A stretch of 64,000 bases of DNA from Caldithrix abyssi DSM 13497 (GTDB lineage Bacteria; Calditrichota; Calditrichia; Calditrichales; Calditrichaceae), in NCBI RefSeq assembly GCF_001886815.1, contig NZ_CP018099.1:1734501-1798500 (forward strand). Reading direction: 5' to 3'. The notes beneath the pieces are model-generated. The model had not been told where the DNA came from. It saw only the letters and a program-made list of their open reading frames with translations, and did not search any database. This document shows positions 43,972 through 52,166 of the stretch, piece after piece; the stretch's first letter is position 1; every line of letters begins with the position of its first letter. The position numbers and the translations under genes are program-made.

Positions 43972-45063
43972 ATGGCAGAAACAGCACAGGAAAGGACCGA
44001 ACAACCAACCCCACGGCGCAGAGAAGAAGCGCGCCAAAAAGGGGATGTGGCAAAAAGTAGGGAGTTAAATTCAGTGGTGGTTTTGTTTGCCGGAATCATT
44101 TCGTTAAAAATGACCATGACGGCCTATGGCAACCAGATGGGCGATTTGCTGGTCACCCTTTATCAGGATGCTTCCACCTGGGATTTAACGGCGCAGTCCT
44201 TTCCTCATCTGAGCCTGATAGTGCTAAAGGTTTTTGCTCAGTTAACCATGCCCGTTTTGCTCAGCGTAATGGTGGCCGGTTTAACGATTAATTTTGTGCA
44301 GGTGGGGCCTTTGATGGCTTCTAAAGCGTTAAAACCGGATTTTAAAAAGTTGAACCCTTTTAGCGGCATTAAACGCATGTTCTCTCTTAATTCGCTGGTC
44401 GAACTTCTGAAGGGGATTATTAAAATATCCATTGTGGCCCTGGTCTCGTATTCGGTGGTTGACAAGTACCTGGGCGAAATCAATAATTACGCTTACCTTT
44501 CCGTTAGCGAACAGATTGCCCTTTTGGCCAGCCTCTTTTTAGAACTGAGCGTAAAAGTGGGATTGGTTTTGTTAATCATGGCCCTGGCCGATTTTGCCTA
44601 TCAGAAATATCAATATGAAAAAAAGTTGAAGATGTCCAAACAGGAAGTTAAAGACGAATCCAAACAGTACGAAGGCAACCCGCAAATTAAAAGCGCCATT
44701 CGCAGCAAACAAATGCAAATGGCGCGCATGCGTATGATGAAAGAGGTGCCCGAAGCCACCGTGGTGGTAACCAACCCGACGCACATTGCCATTGCCCTGA
44801 AATACGAGCCGAAAAATAAACAGGATGCGCCCATTGTGGTGGCTAAAGGTAAATTAAAGTTAGCCTTGCGCATTAAAGAAATCGCAAAGCAGCACGGAGT
44901 TCCCGTGATCGAAAACAAACCGCTGGCGCGCGGCCTTTATGACGCCTGCGAAGTGGGGAGAGAAATCCCGGCTGCTTTCTACCAGGCCGTGGCCGAAGTT
45001 CTCAGTCAGGTTTACAAGATGAACAAAAATCGATTACCCAATCTTGGAGAGATAAATGGCTGA
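43972..45063 (+). CDS. flhB: Flagellar export specificity switch protein FlhB
   Basis: This 363-residue FlhB starts with the conserved ERTEQPTPRRREEARQKGDV. Four membrane segments (about 30-50, 85-110, 140-162, 180-205) are followed by the cytoplasmic domain with the self-cleavage motif NPTH (residues 268-271, in VVVTNPTHIAIAL). Cleavage there, together with FliK, switches export from hook to filament substrates. Its end overlaps the flhA start by 8 nt. Confidence 0.98.
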   Translation: MAETAQERTEQPTPRRREEARQKGDVAKSRELNSVVVLFAGIISLKMTMTAYGNQMGDLLVTLYQDASTWDLTAQSFPHLSLIVLKVFAQLTMPVLLSVMVAGLTINFVQVGPLMASKALKPDFKKLNPFSGIKRMFSLNSLVELLKGIIKISIVALVSYSVVDKYLGEINNYAYLSVSEQIALLASLFLELSVKVGLVLLIMALADFAYQKYQYEKKLKMSKQEVKDESKQYEGNPQIKSAIRSKQMQMARMRMMKEVPEATVVVTNPTHIAIALKYEPKNKQDAPIVVAKGKLKLALRIKEIAKQHGVPVIENKPLARGLYDACEVGREIPAAFYQAVAEVLSQVYKMNKNRLPNLGEING

Positions 45064-47128
45064 TCAAAACAGTAAGTTTATTACCAGGCTGGCCTCCAGT
45101 TCGAGCTGGATGTTAACTGCCGGCATTGTGTTGATTCTGGCCGTAATGATTTTACCCATGCCCAGTTTTTTGCTGGATACCTTACTGGTGATGAATATTT
45201 CGGCCGCTTTGCTGGTGCTATTTGTAACGCTTTTCATTTTGCGGCCCATGGATTTTTCCGTCTTTCCGGGGCTGCTGCTGATTTTAACGCTTTTTCGCCT
45301 GTCTTTAAACATTGCTTCCACGCGGCTGATTTTGAGCCAGGGCTATGCGGGTGAAATTATTGCCTCGTTTGGCTCGTTTGTGGTGCAGGGTAATTTTGTA
45401 GTGGGCATCGTCATCTTTCTTATTCTGGTCATCATCAATTTTGTGGTGATTACCAAAGGGGCAAACCGCATCGCCGAAGTTTCGGCGCGTTTTACCCTGG
45501 ACGCCATGCCCGGCAAACAGATGGCCATCGACGCCGATCTGAACGCCGGATTGATCGATGATGTGGAAGCGCAAAAGCGCAGAGGCGAGATCGCGCGCGA
45601 AGCCGACTTTTACGGAGCAATGGACGGCGCCAGTAAATTTGTGCGCGGCGACGCCATTGCCGGTTTGCTGATTACATTGATCAACCTGATTGGCGGCTTA
45701 TTGATTGGCGCCATCCAGCGCGGATTGACCCTCAGCGAAGCCGCCTCTACCTACACCTTGTTGACGGTCGGCGATGGGCTGGTTGCTCAGGTTCCGGCCT
45801 TGCTCATTTCGGTGGCTTCCGGTATTGTCATTACGCGCGCTTCGGCCAGCGCCAATATGGGCGATCAGTTAACCAGCCAGCTGGTCGCTCAGCCCAAAGC
45901 CATTTATGCGGCAAGCGGAGTGGCCTTTTTAATGGGCCTCATGCCTGGCATGCCGTTTATTCCCTTTACCGTAGTCGCTTTGGTCATGGCCGTGATCGCC
46001 CGCCAGATCGAGGTGTTTAAACGCAGAGAGCTGGCCGCGCAGCAGGAAGAAGAAGAGATCGAAGCCATCGAAGAACCGGAGCGCATTGAGGAGTTTTTAC
46101 ATCCCGATCCTTTTGAAATCGAACTGGGCTACGGCCTGATTCCGCTGGTTGACGCCAATCAGGGCGGTAATTTGCTGAAACGGATCAGTACCATCCGTAA
46201 AAGCCTGGCCATTGAACTGGGTATTTTAGTGCCGCCCATTCGCATTCGAGATAATATTCAACTTAATGCCAATGAGTACGTGTTCAAAATTTACGGCGTT
46301 AAGGCGGCCGGCGGGCAGGTGATGCTCGACCGCTACATGGTGGTGAATCCGGATAAGTCGCTGCAGTTGCGGGGCATCGAAATGGAGGAACCCACCTTTG
46401 GCCTGCCGGCTTTGTGGGTCAACGAAGAAGAACGGGAGCGGGCAGAAATTGCCGGTAATACGGTGGTGGAAGCGCCGGCCGTTATTGCCACGCATTTGAT
46501 GGAAATTTTGCGCAACAACGCTTACAAACTATTAGATCGGCAGGAAACGCAGCGCATGCTGGATCATTTGAAAGAGACGCACGCCGCTCTGGTGGAAGGC
46601 CTGGTGCCGGATAATGTTTCGCTGGGAACCATTCGTTCCATTTTAAAAAATTTACTGCGCGAACGCATCCCCATCCGCAATCTGGTAACCATTCTGGAAA
46701 CGATTGCGGACTACGCGCCCTTTTCTAAAGATGCCGACGTGCTTACCGAATATGTTAGATCAGCCCTCGCCGAAACCATTACCGAAATTTTAAAGGTGGA
46801 AGAAGGCTATGTGGCGGTGGCTTTGCTGGAACCCAAGCTGGAAGATCACATTCTGTCTGTCATTAGAGAAGGGGGCGCGCACTTGCAAAATCTTGGCTTT
46901 ACTCCCCAACAAGTAAATAATCTTTTTGAAGATATTGCCAATAAGATCGAAGATATGTCCAATTTGGGCGTGCAACCGGCCCTGCTGGTTTCGCCGCAAA
47001 TCAGAAGAGCCGTGCGCAAGTTTACGGAAACGATCTTTCCCAATTTGTTTGTAGTGGCTTATTCCGAGCTCACTGCAGATACCGAAGTCAAATCAGTTGG
47101 AACGGTGAGATATCCACATGAAAGTTAA
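45056..47128 (+). CDS. flhA: Flagellar export gate protein FlhA
   Basis: This 690-residue FlhA forms the nonameric export platform. The N-terminal half has about eight membrane segments and the conserved cytoplasmic FHIPEP-type loop (NRIAEVSARFTLDAMPGKQM, then DADLNAGLIDD and FYGAMDGASKFVRGDAIAG). The C-terminal half is soluble (ELGYGLIPLVDANQGGNLL to the end), where chaperone-substrate complexes dock. Length is normal. The last bases overlap the flhF start. Confidence 0.98.
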   Translation: MADQNSKFITRLASSSSWMLTAGIVLILAVMILPMPSFLLDTLLVMNISAALLVLFVTLFILRPMDFSVFPGLLLILTLFRLSLNIASTRLILSQGYAGEIIASFGSFVVQGNFVVGIVIFLILVIINFVVITKGANRIAEVSARFTLDAMPGKQMAIDADLNAGLIDDVEAQKRRGEIAREADFYGAMDGASKFVRGDAIAGLLITLINLIGGLLIGAIQRGLTLSEAASTYTLLTVGDGLVAQVPALLISVASGIVITRASASANMGDQLTSQLVAQPKAIYAASGVAFLMGLMPGMPFIPFTVVALVMAVIARQIEVFKRRELAAQQEEEEIEAIEEPERIEEFLHPDPFEIELGYGLIPLVDANQGGNLLKRISTIRKSLAIELGILVPPIRIRDNIQLNANEYVFKIYGVKAAGGQVMLDRYMVVNPDKSLQLRGIEMEEPTFGLPALWVNEEERERAEIAGNTVVEAPAVIATHLMEILRNNAYKLLDRQETQRMLDHLKETHAALVEGLVPDNVSLGTIRSILKNLLRERIPIRNLVTILETIADYAPFSKDADVLTEYVRSALAETITEILKVEEGYVAVALLEPKLEDHILSVIREGGAHLQNLGFTPQQVNNLFEDIANKIEDMSNLGVQPALLVSPQIRRAVRKFTETIFPNLFVVAYSELTADTEVKSVGTVRYPHES

Positions 47129-48290
47129 ATATTACACAGGTAACAGCCTGGCCGAGGCCATTACCAAGGCCAAACAAGAGCATGGCAGCGATATCATTTT
47201 GCTGGATTCCAGAGAGATTAAAAACACCCTGGATGGATCTAAAATTGTGCAGGTTTCCATTTCCGTTGATGAAGACAATGGAAAAGTAAAGGCCTGGAAT
47301 CCGCCGGCTGTGAAAAAGAATCAAAAAGCGCTAAAGCCCTCTGAGGTGGAAACCAAAGAGGATTTTAACTCTGTGATTTCCAACATCTTATCCCGCAAGC
47401 CCAAAACGCTGGAACAGGAGAAAAAGATTCTGGAAGAGCTGGCTGAATTAAAAGAGCAAATTAACAAATTGCAGCAGAGCGCGGTGAACGACCCATTACC
47501 TCTGCCGCCGGTTTACGAACAGATTTTAAGCGCCTTGCAGGAAAAGGGCTTTAACAAGAAGATGGCCGAAAGTCTGATTAAACGCGTGTACCAGCTTACG
47601 CCCAAAGGCCCCAAAGCCTCTAAAGGAGAAATCATCTTTGCCTTAAAGAAGGAACTGCGCGAAAAGATGCGCTTTTTCGACATCAGCGCTTTAAAGGCGG
47701 CCGATCGTCAAAAAGTGATTATGATGGTCGGGCCGACGGGCGCTGGTAAAACCACCATGACCATGAAGCTGGCCGCGCATCCACAAATTTTTGCCCAGCG
47801 CGAAGTGGCCATCATTTCCACCGATCCTTATGGTCCTTCCGAAGCGCTAAAGGCCTTTTCCAGAATGAGCGGGGTAACGGTTATCGAGAAAAAGCGCCAC
47901 GACGAATTAGGCGCTCTGATGCGTCAGTTGAAAGATTACGATGTGGTCATCGTTGACGTTGCCGGCAACAGTCCGTTTGCGCCTCAATTTGTTAAAAAAA
48001 TGGAAGAATACGTAAAAATTGTTAAACCGCATGAAATTTTTGTAGTGGCCTCGCTAAACATGGATCTGGAAGATTTGTTAGAGGCCGCCTCTTTGTACAT
48101 GCTGCTCAAACCCACGGGAGTTATTTTGACCAAAATCGACGAGTCGAGGCGCATTGGTAAGTTTTTTACGTTAATGGAAGAGCTGGAGCTTCCGGTGGTC
48201 GCTTTTGGCGATGGAAAACGCATCTTTATTGATATCGCCCTGCCGGAAGAAGGGTACATCTTCGAAAAAGTCTTTGAGGGGCTTGCATGA
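47118..48290 (+). CDS. flhF: Signal-recognition-type GTPase FlhF
   Basis: This 390-residue FlhF has the N-terminal KYYTGNSLAEAITKAKQEHG region, a charged linker, and the NG GTPase domain (about 195-390) with P-loop GPTGAGKTT (205-213) and TKIDE (G4). The G2 region reads DPYGPSEAL where FlhF/SRP proteins have D-T/P-Y/F-R, and G3 reads DVAGNSP where DTAGR/H is normal, so GTP handling may be altered. FlhF places the flagellum, often at a pole, with FlhG as antagonist. The flhG start overlaps its stop. Confidence 0.95.
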   Translation: MKVKYYTGNSLAEAITKAKQEHGSDIILLDSREIKNTLDGSKIVQVSISVDEDNGKVKAWNPPAVKKNQKALKPSEVETKEDFNSVISNILSRKPKTLEQEKKILEELAELKEQINKLQQSAVNDPLPLPPVYEQILSALQEKGFNKKMAESLIKRVYQLTPKGPKASKGEIIFALKKELREKMRFFDISALKAADRQKVIMMVGPTGAGKTTMTMKLAAHPQIFAQREVAIISTDPYGPSEALKAFSRMSGVTVIEKKRHDELGALMRQLKDYDVVIVDVAGNSPFAPQFVKKMEEYVKIVKPHEIFVVASLNMDLEDLLEAASLYMLLKPTGVILTKIDESRRIGKFFTLMEELELPVVAFGDGKRIFIDIALPEEGYIFEKVFEGLA

Positions 48291-49168
48291 ACGCTAAAAC
48301 GACATCGACTTACGGAACAACCATTAACATCAAAAATAGCGGTTCAAAAAAGAGCGAAATTATCGCTATCACCAGCGGTAAGGGCGGCGTGGGAAAAACG
48401 ACCATTGCCGTTAATATGGCCATCGCCATGCAAAAACTGCGCAAACGCGTATTGATCATCGATGCCGATTTGCATCTGGGGAATGTGGATCTGAACCTTG
48501 GAATGCGCACCGACAAAAGCATTGCCGATGTGGTACGCAACGATTTACCGTTAAATAAGGCCATTGTGTCCACCCCTGTCAAAGTGGATTTACTGCCCGC
48601 CTCCTCGGCGTCGATCGATCTGATCGAAAGCGAGCCTGCCGTTCTGGAAAAACTGGCCGAAAAATTTAAACGTTTTGAAAGCTATTACGATTATATCATC
48701 ATCGATACGGGCGCCGGCATCGCCATGAACGTCCTTTCCTTTTTATTTGGCGCCGATAAGATTTGTGTGGTGATTACGCCCGATCCGGCCTCCATTACAG
48801 ACGCTTACGCTGTGATTAAAGTGGTCAAAACGGTCAATAAAGATATTCCCATCTTTTTGATCGGGAATATGGTTAACCATGCTGACGAAGGCGATATCCT
48901 TTACAAAAAGATGAATTTGATGGCGCATAAGTTTTTAAACAATCAAATCTATTACGGCGGTTCTTTATTAAAAGACGAACTGGTGGCGCGATCGGTCAAA
49001 AGGCAAAAACCTTTTGTGCTGGATCATCCCAGCGGCATGGCTTCCAACGGCGTGCGGGCCATGATCCGCAGAATCATGCAGGCTTCGATTAACAACGGTT
49101 TTTACAATAAAAATATTTTTGAACGGGTTTTAGAAACTAAAAATACGCAGTTAGAATGGAACCTTTGA
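48287..49168 (+). CDS. flhG: Flagellar number regulator FlhG (MinD-like ATPase)
   Basis: This 293-residue P-loop ATPase of the MinD/ParA family has the deviant Walker A GKGGVGKT (residues 31-38), the switch strand VLIIDADLHLGNVDLNLG and YIIIDTGAGIA. FlhG (FleN/YlxH) restrains FlhF and sets flagellar number. An N-terminal tail of about 22 polar residues could hold the activating helix for FlhF. It overlaps flhF by 4 nt and the next small gene by 13 nt. Confidence 0.96.
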   Translation: MNAKTTSTYGTTINIKNSGSKKSEIIAITSGKGGVGKTTIAVNMAIAMQKLRKRVLIIDADLHLGNVDLNLGMRTDKSIADVVRNDLPLNKAIVSTPVKVDLLPASSASIDLIESEPAVLEKLAEKFKRFESYYDYIIIDTGAGIAMNVLSFLFGADKICVVITPDPASITDAYAVIKVVKTVNKDIPIFLIGNMVNHADEGDILYKKMNLMAHKFLNNQIYYGGSLLKDELVARSVKRQKPFVLDHPSGMASNGVRAMIRRIMQASINNGFYNKNIFERVLETKNTQLEWNL

Positions 49169-49407
49169 GAAAGTTAATTTTAAGGATAGCGAGTCTGGCG
49201 GCCATTATCACTTTTGTTACGTGTGCTCTGAACGGCATTTCGCTGATGACCAGCATCTTTCGAAGCGCTGTAGTTTATCTGTTAACCATTTTGCTGGCCG
49301 TCATTATGCTGAATATTTTACGCTGGGGAGTGCTGGCAACCTCTCCCCCCGACACCTTACCCAAAAAACAAGAGCGTAAAGAACAAACTGAGAAGAAGAG
49401 TGAATGA
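49156..49407 (+). CDS. Small two-helix membrane protein between flhG and fliA
   Basis: This 83-residue protein has two hydrophobic segments (about 7-30 and 36-60) and a charged, Lys/Glu-rich cytoplasmic-looking tail. It overlaps flhG at its start and fliA at its stop, so translation is coupled to both. I do not recognise the family. Small membrane proteins occur at this place in several flagellar operons, so an accessory role in regulation or assembly is plausible but unproven. Confidence 0.8.
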   Translation: MEPLRKLILRIASLAAIITFVTCALNGISLMTSIFRSAVVYLLTILLAVIMLNILRWGVLATSPPDTLPKKQERKEQTEKKSE

Positions 49408-50177
49408 TGCAATCCACACTTTCCAAATTAAAAGAAACAGGCGAAGCGTTAGTAAAAGAATATCTTGAAACGCGCAACGAGCGGATTAAAGCTAAAATCG
49501 TTGAGCATTACGCGCCATTAATTAAAAACATTGTAGGCCGTTACAATTTGCACTATTCTACCACGCTCAACGCCGATGATCTTTACCAGTTTGGCATTTT
49601 AGGCCTGCTTAAAGCGCTGGAGCGTTTTAAAAGCAACGGCGTGCCGTTTCATGCTTTTGCCTACAAACGCATTTACGGCGAGGTTGTGGATGCCCTGCGT
49701 CGAGAAGGAATGATCGGACGCGATAAGTACGAAAAGGTACGTAAACTGGAGACAGCGGTTAAAAACCTCACCGCCTCGCTGGGCAGGGAACCCTCTACGG
49801 AAGAGGTGTGCCGGGCGCTGGACATCGACGAAAAAACCTATTACGATATTTTGAACACCTCGCTGCTGGTTTACACCACATCGCTCAACACCAAAATTAG
49901 CGACGACGAAGGCGATTTCATTTACAGAATCGATACCTTAACCGATGAAAGCGCCATGAGTCCGGAAGAAGAGCTGGAAAACCTTGATCTGAAACGACGC
50001 CTGAAAGAGATCATCTCTAATGAACTGAGCGATCGGGAAAAGATCATTCTGGCCCTCTATTTTTACGAAGAACTAACCCTGGCCGATATCCGAAAGGTCA
50101 TTAATTTAACAGAAGCGCGTATTTCACAAATTTTGAATCAAACCCTGATTAAAGTCAGAGTAAAATTGATGAAATAA
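49404..50177 (+). CDS. fliA: Flagellar sigma factor FliA (sigma-28)
   Basis: This 257-residue group 3 sigma factor has region 2 (IKNIVGRYNLHYSTTLNADD, LYQFGILGLLKALERF, FHAFAYKRIYGEVVDALRR), region 3 (RKLETAVKNLTASLGREPS) and region 4 (SDREKIILALYFYEELTLAD, INLTEARISQILNQTLIKVR). It directs late flagellar transcription and should be held by the FlgM-like protein at 190. The start may be the ATG at 49404 or at 49407. Sigma-28-like promoters appear before motA and before the gene at 59463. Confidence 0.97.
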   Translation: MMQSTLSKLKETGEALVKEYLETRNERIKAKIVEHYAPLIKNIVGRYNLHYSTTLNADDLYQFGILGLLKALERFKSNGVPFHAFAYKRIYGEVVDALRREGMIGRDKYEKVRKLETAVKNLTASLGREPSTEEVCRALDIDEKTYYDILNTSLLVYTTSLNTKISDDEGDFIYRIDTLTDESAMSPEEELENLDLKRRLKEIISNELSDREKIILALYFYEELTLADIRKVINLTEARISQILNQTLIKVRVKLMK

Positions 50178-50191
50178 AATCCGGGAATTCC

Positions 50192-50476
50192 GTGAAAATG
50201 ATCGTAATCGAAGGCGATTTAAGCCCGCTGCGTAAAAAGTTGCGCAAAGGAGAAGTCATCAAAGGGCGTATTGTTTTAACGCTTTCCGACGATCATTATC
50301 TGCTCCGTTTAATGGGACGAAATCTCATTATGAAATCCAGAGTACGATTTGAACGGAAACAGGAAGTTTATTTTAAGGTGTTGAGCGTAAGTCCTAAAAT
50401 CGAGCTGAAAATTTTTGATTTGCAAAGGGAATTGCTGGTGAATGGCCGCCGGCATTTAACGGATATTATTGCCTGA
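50192..50476 (+). CDS. Small beta-rich protein, FliK-N-like module
   Basis: This 94-residue protein reads as a string of beta strands (GEVIKGRIVLTLSDDHYLLRL, NLIMKSRVRFERKQEVYF, KVLSVSPKIELKIFD). The arrangement resembles the short beta-barrel module seen in FliK-like proteins ('Gx-x-V-x-L-I-G-R...'), but the similarity is weak and I would not assign it. The start is the GTG at 50192 or the ATG at 50198. It sits between fliA and a PAS kinase with 14-15 nt spacers, so it is co-transcribed with them. Confidence 0.65.
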   Translation: MKMIVIEGDLSPLRKKLRKGEVIKGRIVLTLSDDHYLLRLMGRNLIMKSRVRFERKQEVYFKVLSVSPKIELKIFDLQRELLVNGRRHLTDIIA

Positions 50477-50491
50477 AAACGGAGGCTGAAC

Positions 50492-51646
50492 ATGGCTGAG
50501 CAGTTGAAACAAACAACTTTGCGCGACTATCAGACAACCATAACCATTCTGGAACATCTTACCGACGCCATCTTTATTTTAAAACCCGACGGCGCCATTC
50601 AATATGCCAATCACGTGGCCTGCGATTTGCTGGGGCTGCCTCTTTCGCAAATTTTAAAGAATAACCTGAATAACTTTTTACACCCCCCCTTTCTGTTTGA
50701 AGAGAACGAAAAGAGTTTTCTGGAACAGATTTACCAGCATTCCATTCTGGAGCTGGAACGCACCTTAAAACACGGCAGCTACGCCACACCGGTGGTCATT
50801 AGCTTTGGTTTTGTGCGCAATAATCAGGATGAAGTGGATTTTATCATTGCCAGCGCCAGAGACGTGAGCGTGCGTAAAAATCTGGAAAAGGAACTCTACC
50901 AGCAGCAATTGTACGCTCAATCGAGGGATCGCTATAAAGAACTGGGCGAACTGGCCATTAATATTGTACATCGGCTGAGCCAACCCATTACATCCATTCG
51001 CCTGCTCGTGGAAATGATGCAAAAAAAACTGCAGCGGACAGGCGAAGAAAAAGAACAATTCGAAAAGAATTTTACACAAATCACCTTACTGTTGAACGAA
51101 ATGAATGAGGTGATCACCAATATTCGGAACTTCGCCTTTTTGACCGAAGAAGAGAAGCTGAAACCGGTGGACCTTTTAGAGAGTCTGGGAAATGCGCTGC
51201 AACATCTACAATACGAACTCACCGAGCATGATGTGGAAGTTTTTATCAATAAAGATAAACAACTGCCGCTTGTGCCGGGCAATCCTTTAAATATTCAACA
51301 GGCCTTTACCATGCTTTTGCGCTTTTACCTGAACAACTGGTCGCATGGCGGAGCTGCTGAATCTCGTAAGCTGCAAATCGATTTGATCAATATGGACGAA
51401 AAATGGGTAGAGCTGCGTTTTTATGAAGATCGATTGAGCGCAAAAGATATTCCTTTTACAAAGGGCAGTCAGGCGCTGGAACAGAATTTCAGCCTGGCCG
51501 TCGCCCAGTTGATGGTGACTTCTTCCGGCGGCGATTTTAGGCATCTTGCGCCCAAAAACAAAAAACATGCCTTTATGTTGCGCTTTCCCGCAGCCCATTC
51601 CGATGATCGTCAGCAATTGCTAAACATGATTGACATGATGAAGTGA
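50492..51646 (+). CDS. PAS sensor kinase-like protein with degenerate ATPase domain
   Basis: This 384-residue cytoplasmic-looking protein has one PAS domain (about 18-130) and a dimerisation helix pair with His160 in NIVHRLSQPITSI, the position of the phospho-His in NtrB-type kinases (H-x-L-x-x-P). The C-terminal region (about 245-370) should be HATPase_c, but no clear N-box, DxGxG or GxGxG motif is visible. It may be a non-canonical kinase, or a phosphatase or scaffold. Its genomic place after fliA, in a locus with a sigma-54 activator, suggests it is the FlgS/FleS-like partner of the regulator at 21548. Confidence 0.82.
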   Translation: MAEQLKQTTLRDYQTTITILEHLTDAIFILKPDGAIQYANHVACDLLGLPLSQILKNNLNNFLHPPFLFEENEKSFLEQIYQHSILELERTLKHGSYATPVVISFGFVRNNQDEVDFIIASARDVSVRKNLEKELYQQQLYAQSRDRYKELGELAINIVHRLSQPITSIRLLVEMMQKKLQRTGEEKEQFEKNFTQITLLLNEMNEVITNIRNFAFLTEEEKLKPVDLLESLGNALQHLQYELTEHDVEVFINKDKQLPLVPGNPLNIQQAFTMLLRFYLNNWSHGGAAESRKLQIDLINMDEKWVELRFYEDRLSAKDIPFTKGSQALEQNFSLAVAQLMVTSSGGDFRHLAPKNKKHAFMLRFPAAHSDDRQQLLNMIDMMK

Positions 51647-51701
51647 ATTACAGCCTGGCCTGGTATGCAATGCAATCCTTTCAGCGGAGTTCTGTCGTTT
51701 A

Positions 51702-51878
51702 GGGGCTGTCCCAAAAGTCAAAGAAAATGTATTTTTATAAAGTTTTTCTTTCCCTCACCCCCTTTAATTCCCCCTCTCCCGAAAATCTGGAGAGGGGGAA
51801 GGGGGGTGAGGGCTATTGTAATCTTTTTTCTATATTTTGGATATATATACATTTGATGTCGCTTTTGAGACACCCTCC
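51702..51878. mobile_element. MITE-like palindromic element (177 bp)
   Basis: The ends are imperfect inverted repeats: GGGGCTGTCCCAAAAG on the left, and on the right CTTTTGAGACACCCTC, whose complement matches 13 of 16 positions. TA dinucleotides flank both sides. Such TGTC(C/T)CAAAAG ends are common on insertion sequences and their short derivatives. Inside is a large nested hairpin (51752-51812). No transposase is encoded, so it would be a non-autonomous remnant. Autonomous relatives would be elsewhere in the genome. Confidence 0.5.
51752..51812. repeat. Nested G/C-tract hairpin
   Basis: The outer arms CCCTCACCCCC (51752-51762) and GGGGGTGAGGG (51802-51812) enclose inner arms CCCCCTCTCC (51770-51779) and GGAGAGGGGG (51789-51798), with a 9-nt loop. 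Folded, it would be very stable. It could end the fliP-to-kinase transcript, though the T-run comes only about 10 nt later. Confidence 0.75.
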
Positions 51879-51998
51879 TATTATCATTTCATCCCTACGG
51901 GATTATTAGATTAACCATTCAACCAATCAACCACTTAGCCATGGGTAATTTTTTCCTCATTAAAAGCAAATCCTTCCGCCCGGCTCTGGTGTTTGGAC

Positions 51999-52018
51999 GC
52001 GTTGAAAGAGCGTTGAAA
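51999..52018 (+). promoter_or_regulatory. Direct repeat, candidate activator site
   Basis: GCGTTGAAA occurs twice (51999-52007 and 52010-52018), 11 bp apart, which is one helical turn. It sits about 100 bp upstream of the flgF -24 element, the usual distance for an NtrC-family enhancer site. The same word was not found upstream of flgB or fliP. Confidence 0.35.
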
Positions 52019-52117
52019 TTAAAGTCTTGAAATGGGAAAGTTGTAAGTTTAATAAAAACAATGCAAAATAATTGGTTGCGCTTTCCCTTTGTGCGGCAGA
52101 ACAGAAAGGCGCGGTTT

Positions 52118-52133
52118 TGGCATTGCATTTGCA
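52118..52133 (+). promoter_or_regulatory. Sigma-54 (-24/-12) promoter of the flgF operon
   Basis: TGGCAT, 5 nt, TTGCA. Only one base departs from the TGGCAC-N5-TTGCA consensus, making this the best of the candidates. It lies 33 nt before the flgF ATG. It begins the transcript that would include flgF to flgL. Confidence 0.82.
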
Positions 52134-52166
52134 ATAACTGCCGTAAAAAATAGATGAGAGGCAACC

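Larger units (their letters stand above)
51647..52166. other. Intergenic region before flgF, with MITE-like element and regulatory sites
   Basis: 520 bp without a gene, although short open frames exist. It carries the palindromic element at 51702-51878, a direct repeat at 51999-52018 and the flgF sigma-54 promoter at 52118-52133. A single small palindrome ATCCCTACGGGAT occurs near 51891-51903. Confidence 0.6.

Noticed and set aside
51665-51909. Small + strand frames of about 60 codons in the flgF upstream region
   Set aside because: They span the MITE-like hairpin, have no good RBS and are low complexity.
51890-51910. CRISPR-like single repeat (ATCCCTACGGGAT)
   Set aside because: It occurs once and has no array or cas genes. 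A small chance palindrome is enough to explain it.
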